Shown here one piece after another: positions 25,592 to 34,707 of a DNA stretch of 42,656 nt. Numbering within the stretch: position 1 is the first letter of the stretch; each line of letters starts with the position of its first letter. The notes beneath the pieces are model-generated. The model was not told the DNA's origin, did not search any database, and saw only the letters and a program-made list of their open reading frames with translations. The position numbers were made by a program, and so were the translations under genes. Origin of the DNA: Eubacterium pyruvativorans (GTDB lineage Bacteria > Bacillota > Clostridia > Peptostreptococcales > Anaerovoracaceae); the NCBI RefSeq assembly GCF_900102225.1, contig NZ_FNBF01000018.1:1-42656 (forward strand), written 5' to 3'.

Positions 25592-26212
25592 TTACTTGGA
25601 GTACAGCTCGACGATGAGGTGCTCTGCGATCGGTGTATCGATCTCAGCTCTCGTAGGCAGGCTGACGATCTTTCCTTCCAGCTTGTCCACATCCACAGTC
25701 ATCCATGCCGGAACTGTGATCTGCATTTCCTTGATTTCCTTGAACTTCGGAGAGCTCTGGCTCTTCTGCTTGACAGCAACAACGTCGCCGGACTTGATCT
25801 GGATTGCCGGGGAGTTCACCTTCTTGCCATTCAGTGTGAAATGGCCGTGAACAACCAGCTGTCTCGCTTCCTTACGGGAAGCGGCGAATCCCAGTCTGTA
25901 AACAACGTTGTCCAGTCTGCGCTCCAGTGCGATGAGCAGGTTTTCACCTGTGATGCCCTTCGCTCTGGCAGCTTCTTCGTACATATTTCTGAACTGTGTT
26001 TCCTGAATTCCGTAGAATCTCTTCGCCTTCTGCTTTTCTCTCAGCTGCAGACCGTACTCAGAGTTCTTCTTTCTCATCTGACCGTGCTGGCCCGGAGCGT
26101 AGTTCTTTCTCTCCAGAGCGCACTTCGCACTGTAGCATCTGTCACCCTTCAGGAAAAGTTTCTGACCTTCTCTTCTGCAGAGTCTGCAGTTAGCGCATGT
26201 GTATCTTGCCAT
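25592..26212 (-). CDS. rpsD: 30S ribosomal protein S4, zinc-binding type
   Basis: Primary 16S rRNA binder that nucleates the 30S body and often represses its own operon. The 206-residue protein keeps a zinc motif near the N-terminus ([11 protein letters not shown], then CYSAKC), followed by the [22 protein letters not shown] segment and the S4 RNA-binding domain ([18 protein letters not shown]). In many Bacillota rpsD is a separate gene; here it is inside the alpha segment between rpsK and rpoA, as in Clostridia. A leader upstream of rpsM is a candidate S4 target. Confidence 0.97.
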   Translation of the reverse strand: MARYTCANCRLCRREGQKLFLKGDRCYSAKCALERKNYAPGQHGQMRKKNSEYGLQLREKQKAKRFYGIQETQFRNMYEEAARAKGITGENLLIALERRLDNVVYRLGFAASRKEARQLVVHGHFTLNGKKVNSPAIQIKSGDVVAVKQKSQSSPKFKEIKEMQITVPAWMTVDVDKLEGKIVSLPTRAEIDTPIAEHLIVELYSK

Positions 26213-26230
26213 ATTAACTCCTCCTTTCGA

Positions 26231-26629
26231 TTAGACTCTTCTTCTCTTCGGCGGCCGGCATCCGTTGTGCGGAATCGGCGTGATGTCCTTGATCATAGTG
26301 ATCTCCAGACCCGCAGCCTGCAGCGCTCTGATCGCCGCTTCTCTTCCGGAACCCGGTCCCTTGACATAAACTTCAACTGTCTTCAGTCCGTGTACCAGAG
26401 CAGCCTTCGTTGCTGTCTCTGCTGCCATCTGCGCAGCAAACGGCGTGGACTTCTTGGATCCTCTGAAACCGAGGGAACCTGCACTGGACCAGGAAATGGC
26501 GTTGCCGTCCATATCGGTCAGTGTGACGAGTGTATTATTAAAGGTGGACTGAATATGTGCCTGACCCTTAGTAATGTTCTTACGCTGAATTTTCTTCTTT
26601 CTTACAGCTTTCTTCTGGTTCTTTGCCAT
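26231..26629 (-). CDS. rpsK: 30S ribosomal protein S11
   Basis: Platform protein contacting mRNA at the E site. The 132 residues contain the typical [38 protein letters not shown] and the C-terminal tail [15 protein letters not shown]. The 17-bp gap to rpsM and 18-bp gap to rpsD indicate a single transcript. Strong ribosome binding site (AGGAGG) upstream. Confidence 0.98.
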   Translation of the reverse strand: MAKNQKKAVRKKKIQRKNITKGQAHIQSTFNNTLVTLTDMDGNAISWSSAGSLGFRGSKKSTPFAAQMAAETATKAALVHGLKTVEVYVKGPGSGREAAIRALQAAGLEITMIKDITPIPHNGCRPPKRRRV

Positions 26630-26645
26630 ACTATTGTCCTCCTTT

Positions 26646-27014
26646 CTACTTCTTCTTTCTTCCTACCGTCTTCTTCGGGCCCTTACGTGTTCTCGCATTG
26701 GTCTTCGTCTTCTGACCTCTGACCGGCAGACCACGTCTGTGGCGGATACCCCTGTAGCTTCCGATCTCCATGAGACGCTTGATGTTCATGGAAACCTCTC
26801 TTCTCAGGTCACCTTCAACCATGTAGTCGTTGTCGATGATCTTACGAATCTTACCAGCTTCATCCTCTGTCAGGTCCTTCACTCTCGTATCCGGATTGAT
26901 ACCTGCCTGCTCGAGGATCGCTCTGGCGGATGTTCTGCCGATACCGTAGATGTAGGTCAGACCGATTTCTACGCGCTTGTCATTCGGCAGGTCGACACCA
27001 GCAATACGTGCCAT
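26646..27014 (-). CDS. rpsM: 30S ribosomal protein S13
   Basis: Head protein forming bridges to L5 and contacting tRNA. I start at the ATG at 27014 ([20 protein letters not shown]) because AAAGGAGG precedes it; the longer open frame begins inside the leader. The 122-residue protein ends in the basic tail [19 protein letters not shown]. It is the first gene after a terminator and a 200-nt leader, and is therefore probably the first gene of a separately controlled alpha transcript. Confidence 0.97.
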   Translation of the reverse strand: MARIAGVDLPNDKRVEIGLTYIYGIGRTSARAILEQAGINPDTRVKDLTEDEAGKIRKIIDNDYMVEGDLRREVSMNIKRLMEIGSYRGIRHRRGLPVRGQKTKTNARTRKGPKKTVGRKKK

Positions 27015-27227
27015 ATGTTCCTCCTTTCCCATCTTCCGTCACCACTCCGGGGGTGATATAGACGGGGGTTACGTGATTTTCTATTAGTCAGCAGCCCCGG
27101 CGCTGCGACCAGACAAAAATATATTGGATCTGCGCCCGGCTGACCGGCAGTCTGAACGCCGGAACGCCAAAAAAGAGCGCAAATATCCCATGTGAAGCTG
27201 CTTGGCGCAACTACGCTATGATAGCAT
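27015..27227 (-). promoter_or_regulatory. untranslated leader upstream of rpsM, candidate r-protein leader
   Basis: About 210 bp without a reading frame separate the rpmJ terminator from rpsM; most gaps in this cluster are under 30 bp. On the minus strand it contains CAGCGCCGGGGCTGCTG and GCCGGTCAGCCGGGC, both able to fold, then the rpsM ribosome binding site. A -10-like TATCAT lies at 27223-27218 but I find no convincing -35 box. By analogy with the S4-controlled alpha leader of enterobacteria this could be an autoregulatory site; the sequence does not prove it. Confidence 0.5.
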
Positions 27228-27286
27228 AAAAAAAAGAGGAACGCCAGTGTTTTTTAAAGATTTTTTTCAAACACATGGACGTTCCT
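27228..27286 (-). terminator. terminator after rpmJ, inside the ribosomal cluster
   Basis: On the minus strand AGGAACG (27286-27280) pairs with CGTTCCT (27243-27237), and the inner GTGTTT (27274-27269) with AAACAC (27252-27247); eight Ts follow (27235-27228). It divides the cluster between rpmJ and rpsM. Confidence 0.88.
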
Positions 27287-27300
27287 TTATTTCGTTTCGT

Positions 27301-27414
27301 TTAACCCTGTCTCTGCTTGTGCTTCGGGTTCTCGCAGATTACCATGACTTTGCCATGTCTCTTGATGACCTTGCATTTTTCGCAGATCGGCTTAACGGAA
27401 GCTCTTACTTTCAT
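27301..27414 (-). CDS. rpmJ: 50S ribosomal protein L36
   Basis: Smallest ribosomal protein (37 residues) stabilising 23S rRNA near the GTPase centre. The translation [20 protein letters not shown] and then [17 protein letters not shown] has the complete zinc site C-x2-C...C...H of the zinc-containing form. AAAGGAGG lies upstream of the ATG. It follows infA by 48 bp and is followed by a strong terminator. Confidence 0.97.
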   Translation of the reverse strand: MKVRASVKPICEKCKVIKRHGKVMVICENPKHKQRQG

Positions 27415-27462
27415 TCTTATCCTCCTTTACAAAGGTTGAACTATTTCCCGGTCGTTCCGGTA

Positions 27463-27684
27463 CTAACCTCTGTCTCTCCAGACGATTCTTCCCTTTGTGA
27501 GGTCATAAGGGGAAAGTTCGACTTTCACCTTATCACCAGGAAGGATCCTGATGTAATTCATTCTGATTTTGCCTGAAATATGAGCGAGTACTTCGAATCC
27601 GTTTTCCAGCTGCACTTTGAATACTGCGTTTGGCTGTGCATCTACAACGGTTCCCATCGCTTCTATGACATCTTTCTTAGCCAT
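27463..27684 (-). CDS. infA: translation initiation factor IF-1
   Basis: Binds the A site of the 30S subunit during initiation. The 73-residue OB-fold protein begins [20 protein letters not shown] and contains the conserved [19 protein letters not shown] and ends GRIVWRDRG. The usual neighbour map (methionine aminopeptidase) is missing between adk and infA. Located 48 bp upstream of rpmJ. Confidence 0.98.
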   Translation of the reverse strand: MAKKDVIEAMGTVVDAQPNAVFKVQLENGFEVLAHISGKIRMNYIRILPGDKVKVELSPYDLTKGRIVWRDRG

Positions 27685-27764
27685 TTCGCACCTCTGATAT
27701 AGAATTGGTTCTCACAGTTCACCGTCCATGATGACAACGGCCCGATCCTGCATTCCGATATTGC

Positions 27765-28421
27765 TTACAAAGCGGTATCATCCAGTGCTTTCGAAACACT
27801 GGCAAAGGATTCTTCCAGCGGCTTCGATCCGTCGATGTTCGCGATGATGCCTGCCTTCTCGTAGTAGTCGATCAGCGGTTTTGTCTGATCGTTGTAAACA
27901 GCGATTCTGTTCGCGGCAGTTTCTTCGTTATCGTCCGGTCTCTGAATCAGTTCACCGCCGCATACATCGCAGATGCCTTCCTGCTTCGGCGGCATATTGA
28001 CTACATGGAAGCTCGCCCCGCACTTTTTGCAGACTCTGCGTCCGGTCAGACGCTTCATCAGGACATCTTCGCCAACCTCCAGGTTGATCACAACGCTCAG
28101 TTTCTCTCCCCGGGCAGTCAGGAACTTGTCCAGCTCCTCCGCCTGATGTACGGTTCTCGGGAAACCGTCCAGAATGAAACCCGCCTTGCAGTCATCTCTG
28201 GTCAGCCGGTCCGTTGCGATCTCGATGACCAGGTCATCCGGTACGAGTTCGCCCCGGTTAATGTATTCGGAAGCTTTCTTCCCCAGTTCGGTCCCCTGCT
28301 TGATATTCTCGCGGAAGATATCGCCGGTTGAAATATGAGGGATCTGATACTTCTCAACAATTTTCGCAGCCTGGGTTCCCTTTCCGGCTCCCGGAGGCCC
28401 GAGCAAAATTGTTCTGATCAT
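27765..28421 (-). CDS. adk: adenylate kinase
   Basis: Interconverts ATP, AMP and ADP, buffering the energy charge. The 218-residue long form starts IRTILLGPPGAGKGTQAAKI (P-loop at about 8-15), has DGFPRTVHQAEELD, and the LID domain carries a four-cysteine zinc site (CKKC...CDVC), the type found in Gram-positives. It sits between secY and infA, the normal place in Bacillota; an 80-bp gap without gene follows it where map is often found. ATG preceded by AGGAGAT. Confidence 0.98.
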   Translation of the reverse strand: MIRTILLGPPGAGKGTQAAKIVEKYQIPHISTGDIFRENIKQGTELGKKASEYINRGELVPDDLVIEIATDRLTRDDCKAGFILDGFPRTVHQAEELDKFLTARGEKLSVVINLEVGEDVLMKRLTGRRVCKKCGASFHVVNMPPKQEGICDVCGGELIQRPDDNEETAANRIAVYNDQTKPLIDYYEKAGIIANIDGSKPLEESFASVSKALDDTAL

Positions 28422-28435
28422 GATTTCATCTCCTG

Positions 28436-29719
28436 TTATTTAAGAAATCCTTTGTAATTTCTCATTACCATCTGGTTTTCCATCTGCTTCACAGTGTCCA
28501 TGGCCACACCTACTGCGATGAGCAGTGATGTACCGCCGAATGTGATCTGGAAACCGGAGTACTGAGAAAGAACTGTCGGGATCGTTGCGACGATTGCCAG
28601 GAAGATCGCACCGACAACCGAGATACGGTTCATGGTATTCGTCAGATAATCCACAGTGGCCTTGCCCGGTCTGATGCCCGGAATGAAGCCGCCCTGCTGC
28701 TTCATGTTCTTCGCAATTTCATCCGGCTTGAATGTGATGGCCGTGTAGAAATAGTTGAAGAACAGAATCAGTACGATATTCAGTACCGAGTAGATCCAGA
28801 CACCTGGATTGCCGCTCGGCGAAAGGTACTTATTGCAGAAATCGTAGAAAGCCGAATCCGGGAAGAAGTACATCAGTGTCAGCGGGAACTGGAGGATGGA
28901 CAGTGCGAAAATGATCGGGATCACTCCGCCTGCATTGACCTTCAGTGGAATATGCGTCGACTGACCGCCGTACGTCTTTCTTCCGACGACTCTCTTCGCG
29001 TACTGAACAGGAATTCTTCTCGTCGCCTGCTGAACCGCAATGATCGCCACGATAATCACGATAGCGAATGCGATGAACAGGAGCAGGGAAACGAAGGAAG
29101 TGGTTCCTGCCTGATAGGAAGTACGGATATTGTTGATCTCACTCGGGATTCTGGCGATGATGCCGCCGAAAATCAGAAGGGAGATACCATTTCCGATTCC
29201 ATATTCATTGATCTGCTCACCCAGCCACATCAGGAATGTGGTACCTGCAACCAGGATCAGGGTGATCACAATGAAGTTAAAAGCGTTCTGGTTGGCCACG
29301 GCTCTGCGGAAGAGACCCAGTGTCAGACCCAGTGCCTGAATGACCGCCAGCACGACAGTCATATAACGAGTGATGGATGTAAGTTTCTTTCGGCCTTCCA
29401 GTCCCTCCTCGGTGAGCCTCTCGAAGTACGGGAATGCGACTCCGAGAAGTTCAACGATGATGGATGCCGTGATATACGGCGTTACACTCAGTGCGAAGAC
29501 TGTAAACTGGCTGAAGGAACCTCCGGAGAACAGGTTGAACAACTCGAAGAGTCCCATGTTGTCTCCGGTAAAAAGCTGCGCCAGAGTCGCTCTGTTGATT
29601 CCCGGTACAGGAATGTTGGAACCGATTCTGTATACCACCAGCATCAGCAGCGTGAAGATCATCTTGCTTCTCAGCTCCTTGATCTTCCACGCGCGTGAAA
29701 TGGTGTTCAGCCACTCCAT
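28436..29719 (-). CDS. secY: protein translocase subunit SecY
   Basis: Channel-forming subunit of SecYEG in the cytoplasmic membrane. The 427-residue protein has about ten hydrophobic helices, the early YRIGSNIPVPGINRATL, the plug-region LFSGGSFSQFTVFALSVTPY, and the C-terminal loop region GIRPGKATVDYL. The start codon follows the rplO stop directly (TAAATG) with GAGGTGAT inside the end of rplO, which implies translational coupling. The two signal peptidases and the SRP RNA of this window act in the same export route. Confidence 0.98.
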   Translation of the reverse strand: MEWLNTISRAWKIKELRSKMIFTLLMLVVYRIGSNIPVPGINRATLAQLFTGDNMGLFELFNLFSGGSFSQFTVFALSVTPYITASIIVELLGVAFPYFERLTEEGLEGRKKLTSITRYMTVVLAVIQALGLTLGLFRRAVANQNAFNFIVITLILVAGTTFLMWLGEQINEYGIGNGISLLIFGGIIARIPSEINNIRTSYQAGTTSFVSLLLFIAFAIVIIVAIIAVQQATRRIPVQYAKRVVGRKTYGGQSTHIPLKVNAGGVIPIIFALSILQFPLTLMYFFPDSAFYDFCNKYLSPSGNPGVWIYSVLNIVLILFFNYFYTAITFKPDEIAKNMKQQGGFIPGIRPGKATVDYLTNTMNRISVVGAIFLAIVATIPTVLSQYSGFQITFGGTSLLIAVGVAMDTVKQMENQMVMRNYKGFLK

Positions 29720-30160
29720 TTACATCACCTCAGCCTTTCCTCCTGCTGCCTCGATTTTCTCTGCTGCGGACTTGCTGAATTTAGCTGCCTTGACGGTCAG
29801 AGCCTTTTCCAGCTCGCCGTTGCCCAGGACCTTAACGCCGTCCAGTGTCTTCTTGATCACACCTGCCTCAACCAGCAGTTCCGGTGTGACTTCCGTATTC
29901 GCATCGAACCGGTTCAGGTCCGCTACGTTTACGATTGCGTATTCCGTTGCGAAGATGTTCTTGAATCCTCTCTTCGGAAGACGTCTGTACAGAGGCATCT
30001 GGCCTCCTTCGAATCCAAGTCTGACGCCGCCGCCGCTTCTGGATTTCTGACCGTTCATACCTCTGCCGCCGGTCTTACCCTGACCGGTTGCAGTACCGCG
30101 GCCCTTTCTCTTGCGGGACCGGTTGGAACCTGCCGGTGCGTTCAGTTCATGAAGTTTCAT
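29720..30160 (-). CDS. rplO: 50S ribosomal protein L15
   Basis: Late-assembling large-subunit protein. Start chosen at the ATG at 30160 ([20 protein letters not shown]), preceded by AGGGGG; the upstream GTG lies within the ribosome binding site. The 146 residues include [20 protein letters not shown] and the [17 protein letters not shown] signature. Its last codons contain the secY ribosome binding site. Followed immediately by secY. Confidence 0.97.
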   Translation of the reverse strand: MKLHELNAPAGSNRSRKRKGRGTATGQGKTGGRGMNGQKSRSGGGVRLGFEGGQMPLYRRLPKRGFKNIFATEYAIVNVADLNRFDANTEVTPELLVEAGVIKKTLDGVKVLGNGELEKALTVKAAKFSKSAAEKIEAAGGKAEVM

Positions 30161-30177
30161 TATGTGCACCCCCTGTT

Positions 30178-30357
30178 CTAAAGTTCTTCTACAGTGAGAA
30201 GATGCGAAACCTTATTGATTGCTCCGCGTGTTGCCGGAGAATCTTCCAGTTCTACAGAATGGTGCATCTTCTTCAGTCCAAGTGCTTCGACTACTTTTCT
30301 CTGCTTAGGGGAAGCACCGATCGGGCTCTTTGTTAAAGTAATTTTAAGCTTAGCCAT
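30178..30357 (-). CDS. rpmD: 50S ribosomal protein L30
   Basis: A 59-residue large-subunit protein found by translating the gap between rpsE and rplO. It reads [20 protein letters not shown], then [20 protein letters not shown] and ends [13 protein letters not shown], a typical bacterial L30. AGGAGG precedes the ATG. Spacing of 13 bp to rpsE and 17 bp to rplO fits the spc order rpsE-rpmD-rplO. Confidence 0.97.
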   Translation of the reverse strand: MAKLKITLTKSPIGASPKQRKVVEALGLKKMHHSVELEDSPATRGAINKVSHLLTVEEL

Positions 30358-30370
30358 TGTCTTCCTCCTG

Positions 30371-30874
30371 TTAACCCAAGATTTCTTCCGGAGTCTTGCC
30401 TCTCAGTCTCGCAACTTCCTCGACTGTCTTCAGACCCTTCAGACCTTCCAGTGTAGCATATGCGATGTTGCCCGCATTGCTGGATCCCACGGACTTCGCT
30501 CTTACATCTGCGATACCCGCGGACTCCAGTACGGTACGAGCGGAAGAACCGGCGATCACTCCGGTACCTTTCGCAGCCGGCATCAGGATAACACGTCCTG
30601 CACCGAACACACCGACATTTCTATGTGGGATCGTTGTTCCTACTGTTGGAACGTAGATCAGTTTCTTCTTTGCATCTTCCGTTGCTTTTCTGACGGCTTC
30701 TGGGATTTCAGCTGCTTTTCCGAGACCGACACCTACGTGACCCGCATGGTCGCCGACGACGATAGTAACACTGAATCTCATGTTCTTGCCGCCCTTGACT
30801 GTTTTCGCGACACGTCTGATGTTGACGATCGTTTCAGTCAGATCGAGCTTGGAAGCATCAATTGTATTACGCAT
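30371..30874 (-). CDS. rpsE: 30S ribosomal protein S5
   Basis: Decoding-fidelity protein on the solvent side of the 30S subunit, where spectinomycin-resistance mutations map. The 167-residue protein has [40 protein letters not shown], and [20 protein letters not shown]. Normal length. Lies between rplR (14 bp) and rpmD (13 bp). Confidence 0.98.
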   Translation of the reverse strand: MRNTIDASKLDLTETIVNIRRVAKTVKGGKNMRFSVTIVVGDHAGHVGVGLGKAAEIPEAVRKATEDAKKKLIYVPTVGTTIPHRNVGVFGAGRVILMPAAKGTGVIAGSSARTVLESAGIADVRAKSVGSSNAGNIAYATLEGLKGLKTVEEVARLRGKTPEEILG

Positions 30875-30888
30875 TCTCTTTCCTCCCG

Positions 30889-31254
30889 TTAGAATTTCAA
30901 TCCGCCTTCACGAGCACCTTCTGCGAGTTCCTTGACTCTTCCGTGATAAATGAAACCTCCTCTGTCGAAAGCGACGGTTTCAATACCCTTGGCGAGAGCC
31001 TTCTTCGCAATGGCCTCTCCGACTTTCTTCGCAGCTTCCTTGTTTCCGCCGTACGCAACTTCAGCCTTGATGTCGGCATCCAGCGTGGATGCGGCAGTCA
31101 GTGTCACGTGATTAACATCATCGATGATCTGGCAGGAGATGTTCGCATTGGATCTGAAGACAGAAAGTCTTGGCTTTTCAGGAGTTCCGAACAAGTTCTT
31201 TCTTACTCTTGCGTGTCTCTTAAGACGCTGTTCTTTTCTTGTTGCTTTAGCCAT
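30889..31254 (-). CDS. rplR: 50S ribosomal protein L18
   Basis: Binds 5S rRNA with L5 and L25. The 121 residues begin with a basic stretch ([20 protein letters not shown]), then [19 protein letters not shown] and end [20 protein letters not shown] plus EGGLKF, all typical. Ribosome binding site AAGGAG before ATG. Part of the spc segment. Confidence 0.98.
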   Translation of the reverse strand: MAKATRKEQRLKRHARVRKNLFGTPEKPRLSVFRSNANISCQIIDDVNHVTLTAASTLDADIKAEVAYGGNKEAAKKVGEAIAKKALAKGIETVAFDRGGFIYHGRVKELAEGAREGGLKF

Positions 31255-31273
31255 CCTAATTCACTCCTTCCTA

Positions 31274-31816
31274 TTATGCCTTAGCTCCGGTCTTACCTTC
31301 TTTTCTGCGGATATGCTCACCATCATAACGGATACCCTTGCCCTTGTACGGCTCCGGCTTTCTCCACTTTCTGATGACTGCGGCGTAGTTGCCCACTTCC
31401 GCCTTGTCGATACCCTTCACTAAGACCGTGTTTGCGTCAGGAGTTTCTGTAGTGATGCCTTCCGGATCCTCCATCTCAACCGGATGGGAGAATCCCAGCT
31501 GCATAACCAGCTTGGATCCCTTCTTCTCCACACGATAGCCGACGCCTTCAACGATGAGCTTCTTCTCGTAGCCCTTCGTAACGCCTTCCACCATGTTTGC
31601 GATCAGAGATCTGTACAGACCGTGGTCTGCTCTGTCCTGTCTGTTATCTGTCGCTCTCGTTACGATCAGTTCGCTGCCTTCCTGGCTGACGGAGATGCCG
31701 GATGCAATGTCCTGCTTCAGCTCGCCCAGAGGACCCTTGACAGTAACGATGCTGTCTTCACACTTTACTTCTACGCCGGCAGGGATGACAACCGGCTTCT
31801 TGCCTATTCTTGACAT
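31274..31816 (-). CDS. rplF: 50S ribosomal protein L6
   Basis: Two-domain protein at the base of the factor-binding stalk. The 180-residue protein starts MSRIGKKPVVIPAGVEVKCE and carries the conserved C-terminal signature EPYKGKGIRYDGEHIRRKEG, ending KTGAKA. Spacing of 18 bp from rpsH and 19 bp to rplR. AGGAGG before ATG. Confidence 0.98.
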   Translation of the reverse strand: MSRIGKKPVVIPAGVEVKCEDSIVTVKGPLGELKQDIASGISVSQEGSELIVTRATDNRQDRADHGLYRSLIANMVEGVTKGYEKKLIVEGVGYRVEKKGSKLVMQLGFSHPVEMEDPEGITTETPDANTVLVKGIDKAEVGNYAAVIRKWRKPEPYKGKGIRYDGEHIRRKEGKTGAKA

Positions 31817-31834
31817 GGTTGTTTACCTCCTGTA

Positions 31835-32233
31835 TTACCAAACGTAGCAGATTACTTCGCCGCCGACGTTCTGCTTCCGGGCTTCCTTGTCGCTGATAAT
31901 TCCCTTGGATGTGGAAATGATCGCGATGCCGAGACCGCCGATGACCTTAGGAACTTCGCCAGCCTTGACATAAACTCTCATGCCCGGCTTGGAGATTTTC
32001 TTGATTCCAGTAATAACCTTTTCTCTATTTGCACCATACTTCATCTGAACTCTGATGACATCCTGGTGCTCGCCTTCTACGACGTCGTAGCCTGCGATAT
32101 ATCCTTCATCCAGCAGAATCTGGGCGATCGCCTTCTTCACTCTGGTTGCAGGGATATCTACAGTCGCATGACTCATTGTGTTGGCATTTCTGATTCTTGT
32201 CAGCATATCCGCAATCGGATCTGTCATTGTCAT
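31835..32233 (-). CDS. rpsH: 30S ribosomal protein S8
   Basis: 16S rRNA-binding protein and translational repressor of the spc operon in E. coli. The 132 residues show [20 protein letters not shown] and the C-terminal [20 protein letters not shown], ending EVICYVW. GGGAG lies nine bases before the ATG at 32233; an in-frame ATG two codons later (MTDPIADML) is an alternative start. The 70-bp gap from rpsZ is wider than average and holds no visible control element. Confidence 0.98.
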   Translation of the reverse strand: MTMTDPIADMLTRIRNANTMSHATVDIPATRVKKAIAQILLDEGYIAGYDVVEGEHQDVIRVQMKYGANREKVITGIKKISKPGMRVYVKAGEVPKVIGGLGIAIISTSKGIISDKEARKQNVGGEVICYVW

Positions 32234-32303
32234 TACGATTAACTCCCTTCTGTAATACTATTTAAGAAGTACCGGAGTCAGGTCGGTTCCGACCTGTCCG
32301 ATC

Positions 32304-32489
32304 TTACCAGCTTGCCTTTTTAACGCCAGGAATCTCACCCTTGTAAGCGAGCTCTCTGAAACATACACGGCAGATGCCGTACTTCTTCAGTACAGAATGC
32401 GGGCGTCCGCAGATCCTGCATCTCGTGTATGCACGTGTAGCGTACTTAGGTTTTCTCTGCTGTTTAATCTTCATAGATTTCTTAGCCAT
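32304..32489 (-). CDS. rpsZ: 30S ribosomal protein S14, zinc type Z
   Basis: A 61-residue short S14 with zinc site CRICGRPH...CRVC and tail [11 protein letters not shown]. This C+ short form is the normal one in many Bacillota; the longer zinc-independent paralogue is not in this window. Sits between rplE and rpsH as expected. Confidence 0.98.
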   Translation of the reverse strand: MAKKSMKIKQQRKPKYATRAYTRCRICGRPHSVLKKYGICRVCFRELAYKGEIPGVKKASW

Positions 32490-32502
32490 TGTAAACCTCC
32501 TA

Positions 32503-33045
32503 CTACTTCTCGAACGGCATACCGAGCAACTTCAGAAGCTCCATGGCTTCTTCATCCGTTTTCGCCGTTGTAGTGAATACGATATTCATGCCCTTGATCG
32601 AATCAACCTTATCATACTCGATTTCCGGGAAGATCAGCTGTTCCTTCAGACCCATGGAATAGTTTCCTCTTCCGTCGAAGGAGTTCTTGCTGACACCTCT
32701 GAAGTCTCTCACTCTCGGAAGAGAGATGTTGAAAAGCTTGTCAACGAAGACATACATGTTTTCGCCGCGCAGAGTAACCTTGGCGCCTACCGGCTGGCCT
32801 TCTCTGACCTTGAAGTTCGCGATGGACTTCTTCGCCTTCGTAACGACAGGCTTCTGTCCGGTGATCAGTCCGATTTCCTCAACTGCGGATTCCAGGACCT
32901 TGACGTTTTCCTTCGCTTCGCCCAGTCCCATGTTCAGAGTAACCTTCGTCAGTTTTGGAACTTCCATCGGGTTCTTGTACTGGAACTTTTCCTGAAGCTG
33001 CTGGAATACTTCGTTCTTATAAGTATCTCTTAATCTAGCTGTCAA
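32503..33045 (-). CDS. rplE: 50S ribosomal protein L5
   Basis: 5S rRNA-binding protein that contacts P-site tRNA and S13. The 180-residue product shows [40 protein letters not shown], and the C-terminal [20 protein letters not shown]. Standard length. Preceded by AGGAGA, 17 bp after rplX. Confidence 0.98.
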   Translation of the reverse strand: MTARLRDTYKNEVFQQLQEKFQYKNPMEVPKLTKVTLNMGLGEAKENVKVLESAVEEIGLITGQKPVVTKAKKSIANFKVREGQPVGAKVTLRGENMYVFVDKLFNISLPRVRDFRGVSKNSFDGRGNYSMGLKEQLIFPEIEYDKVDSIKGMNIVFTTTAKTDEEAMELLKLLGMPFEK

Positions 33046-33062
33046 AACCTTCTCCTCCTTTC

Positions 33063-33368
33063 TTAGTCAATTACGTTGCCGTTCTTCTTGTTGACTCTGA
33101 CCTTCTTGCCATCCACAACCTTGTAGCCGATCTTCACCGGTTCCTTGGCCTTCTCGTCATAGAACATAACGTTGGATGCATCGATCGGTCCCTCAACATG
33201 CTTGATCGCGGCCGGTTCGGAAGCTGTCTGCTTCTGGTGCTTCGTCTGAACGTTCACACCTTCCACAACAACCTTGTTCTCTTTCGGGATTGCCTTCAGG
33301 ACCTTGCCTGTGGTTCCCTTATCTTTACCGGTAATAACGATTACCATATCATCTTTTTTAATACGCAT
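33063..33368 (-). CDS. rplX: 50S ribosomal protein L24
   Basis: Assembly initiator at the tunnel exit. The 101-residue protein has the KOW motif near its N-terminus ([20 protein letters not shown]) and [20 protein letters not shown]. Spacing of 12 bp from rplN. Start preceded by AGGAGG. Confidence 0.98.
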   Translation of the reverse strand: MRIKKDDMVIVITGKDKGTTGKVLKAIPKENKVVVEGVNVQTKHQKQTASEPAAIKHVEGPIDASNVMFYDEKAKEPVKIGYKVVDGKKVRVNKKNGNVID

Positions 33369-33380
33369 TCGTTATACCTC

Positions 33381-33755
33381 CTACAGTACTTCCGGTGCCA
33401 GGGAAACGATCTTCATGAAACCTGCGTCTCTGAGTTCTCTCGCCACAGGTCCGAAAATACGTGTACCGACCGGAGTCTTATCGTCCTTGCTCTTGATGAT
33501 TACCGCTGCATTCTGATCGAATTTTACGTAGCTTCCGTCAGCACGTCTCGTGCCCTTCTTAGATCTCACTACGACAGCTCTGACTACGTCGCCCTTCTTC
33601 ACGGCGCCGCCCGGTGTTGCGTCCTTAACTGCGCAAACGATGATATCGCCAATGTTCGCATACTGACGGGAAGTACCGCCCAGGATACGAATGCAAAGGA
33701 GTTCCTTCGCGCCTGAGTTATCGGCAACCCTCAATCTTGTTTCTGTCTGAATCAT
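33381..33755 (-). CDS. rplN: 50S ribosomal protein L14
   Basis: Subunit-bridge protein at the factor-binding face. The 124-residue protein starts [20 protein letters not shown] and contains [20 protein letters not shown] and the ending [12 protein letters not shown]. One or two residues longer than the usual 122. AGGAGG before ATG. Confidence 0.98.
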   Translation of the reverse strand: MIQTETRLRVADNSGAKELLCIRILGGTSRQYANIGDIIVCAVKDATPGGAVKKGDVVRAVVVRSKKGTRRADGSYVKFDQNAAVIIKSKDDKTPVGTRIFGPVARELRDAGFMKIVSLAPEVL

Positions 33756-33769
33756 GATTCGGTGCCTCC

Positions 33770-34030
33770 TTACTTAGCCTTCTCAACGATCTCAACGAGT
33801 CTCCATCTCTTATCCTTGGACAGAGGTCTCGTCTCCATAATTCTGATCTTGTCGCCGACTCTGCATTCGTTGTTCTCGTCGTGAACCTTGATCTTCTTCG
33901 TTCTCTTTACCGCCTTACCGTAAAGAGAATGTCTGACGAAGTCCTCGATGGCAACAACTACCGTCTTGTCCATTTTGTCACTGATGACGGTGCCGACTTT
34001 TACTTTTCTGCTGTTTCTTTCGTCTGCCAT
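33770..34030 (-). CDS. rpsQ: 30S ribosomal protein S17
   Basis: Primary 16S rRNA-binding OB-fold protein. The 86 residues contain [20 protein letters not shown] and [20 protein letters not shown], ending EIVEKAK. 18 bp after rpmC. AGGAGG before ATG. Confidence 0.98.
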   Translation of the reverse strand: MADERNSRKVKVGTVISDKMDKTVVVAIEDFVRHSLYGKAVKRTKKIKVHDENNECRVGDKIRIMETRPLSKDKRWRLVEIVEKAK

Positions 34031-34048
34031 TTTACATCCTCCTTCCGA

Positions 34049-34246
34049 TTAAGCGTTCTCCAGCTCTTTCTCTCTGATGATTGTCTTCACTCTTGCGATG
34101 TTTCTCTTAACTTCTCTCATCTGAACAGGATTCTCGAGCTGGCCTGTTACATGCTGGAATCTGAGGTTGAACAGCTGCTGCTTCATCTTGTCGAGCTCAG
34201 CGTTAAGTTCTACATCTGTCATTTCTCTAAACTTATTCAAATCCAT
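34049..34246 (-). CDS. rpmC: 50S ribosomal protein L29
   Basis: Small tunnel-exit protein forming part of the docking site for SRP and trigger factor. The 65-residue product begins [20 protein letters not shown] and includes [20 protein letters not shown]. Its start codon overlaps the rplP stop by one base (TAATG), giving translational coupling. Confidence 0.98.
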   Translation of the reverse strand: MDLNKFREMTDVELNAELDKMKQQLFNLRFQHVTGQLENPVQMREVKRNIARVKTIIREKELENA

Positions 34247-34680
34247 TACGCTTCACCGCCTTTAGTCTTCTCCTGACCTTTCTTGACGAATTCGCACTTG
34301 ATCGGAAGCTTGTGAGAAGCAAGTCTGATGGCTTCTCTTGCAACAGCTTCGGAAACACCGCCGATTTCGAACATAACTCTGCCAGGCTTAACAACAGCTA
34401 CCCAGTACTCCGGGGAACCTTTTCCGGAACCCATTCGTACTTCTGCAGGCTTCTTCGTGACTGACTTATGCGGGAAAATCTTGATGTAGACCTTTCCGCC
34501 TCTCTTTGTATATCTTGTCATTGCGATACGAGCAGCCTCGATCTGGTTGGAAGTGATCCATCCGCACTCGTCCGCTACGAGACCGTATTCTCCGTAAGTA
34601 ACAGTGTTACCCTTGGTAGCCTTACCGGTCATTCTGCCTCTATGAACTCTTCTATGCTTAACGCGCTTTGGCATCAACAT
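34246..34680 (-). CDS. rplP: 50S ribosomal protein L16
   Basis: Organises the A-site tRNA region of the large subunit. The 144-residue protein starts [20 protein letters not shown], and has [20 protein letters not shown] and [26 protein letters not shown] precedes the ATG at 34680; a second ATG (MPKRV) is two codons later. Overlaps rpmC by one base. Confidence 0.98.
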   Translation of the reverse strand: MLMPKRVKHRRVHRGRMTGKATKGNTVTYGEYGLVADECGWITSNQIEAARIAMTRYTKRGGKVYIKIFPHKSVTKKPAEVRMGSGKGSPEYWVAVVKPGRVMFEIGGVSEAVAREAIRLASHKLPIKCEFVKKGQEKTKGGEA

Positions 34681-34707
34681 GGCTTAGTTCCTCCTTTCAC
34701 TGATCGA

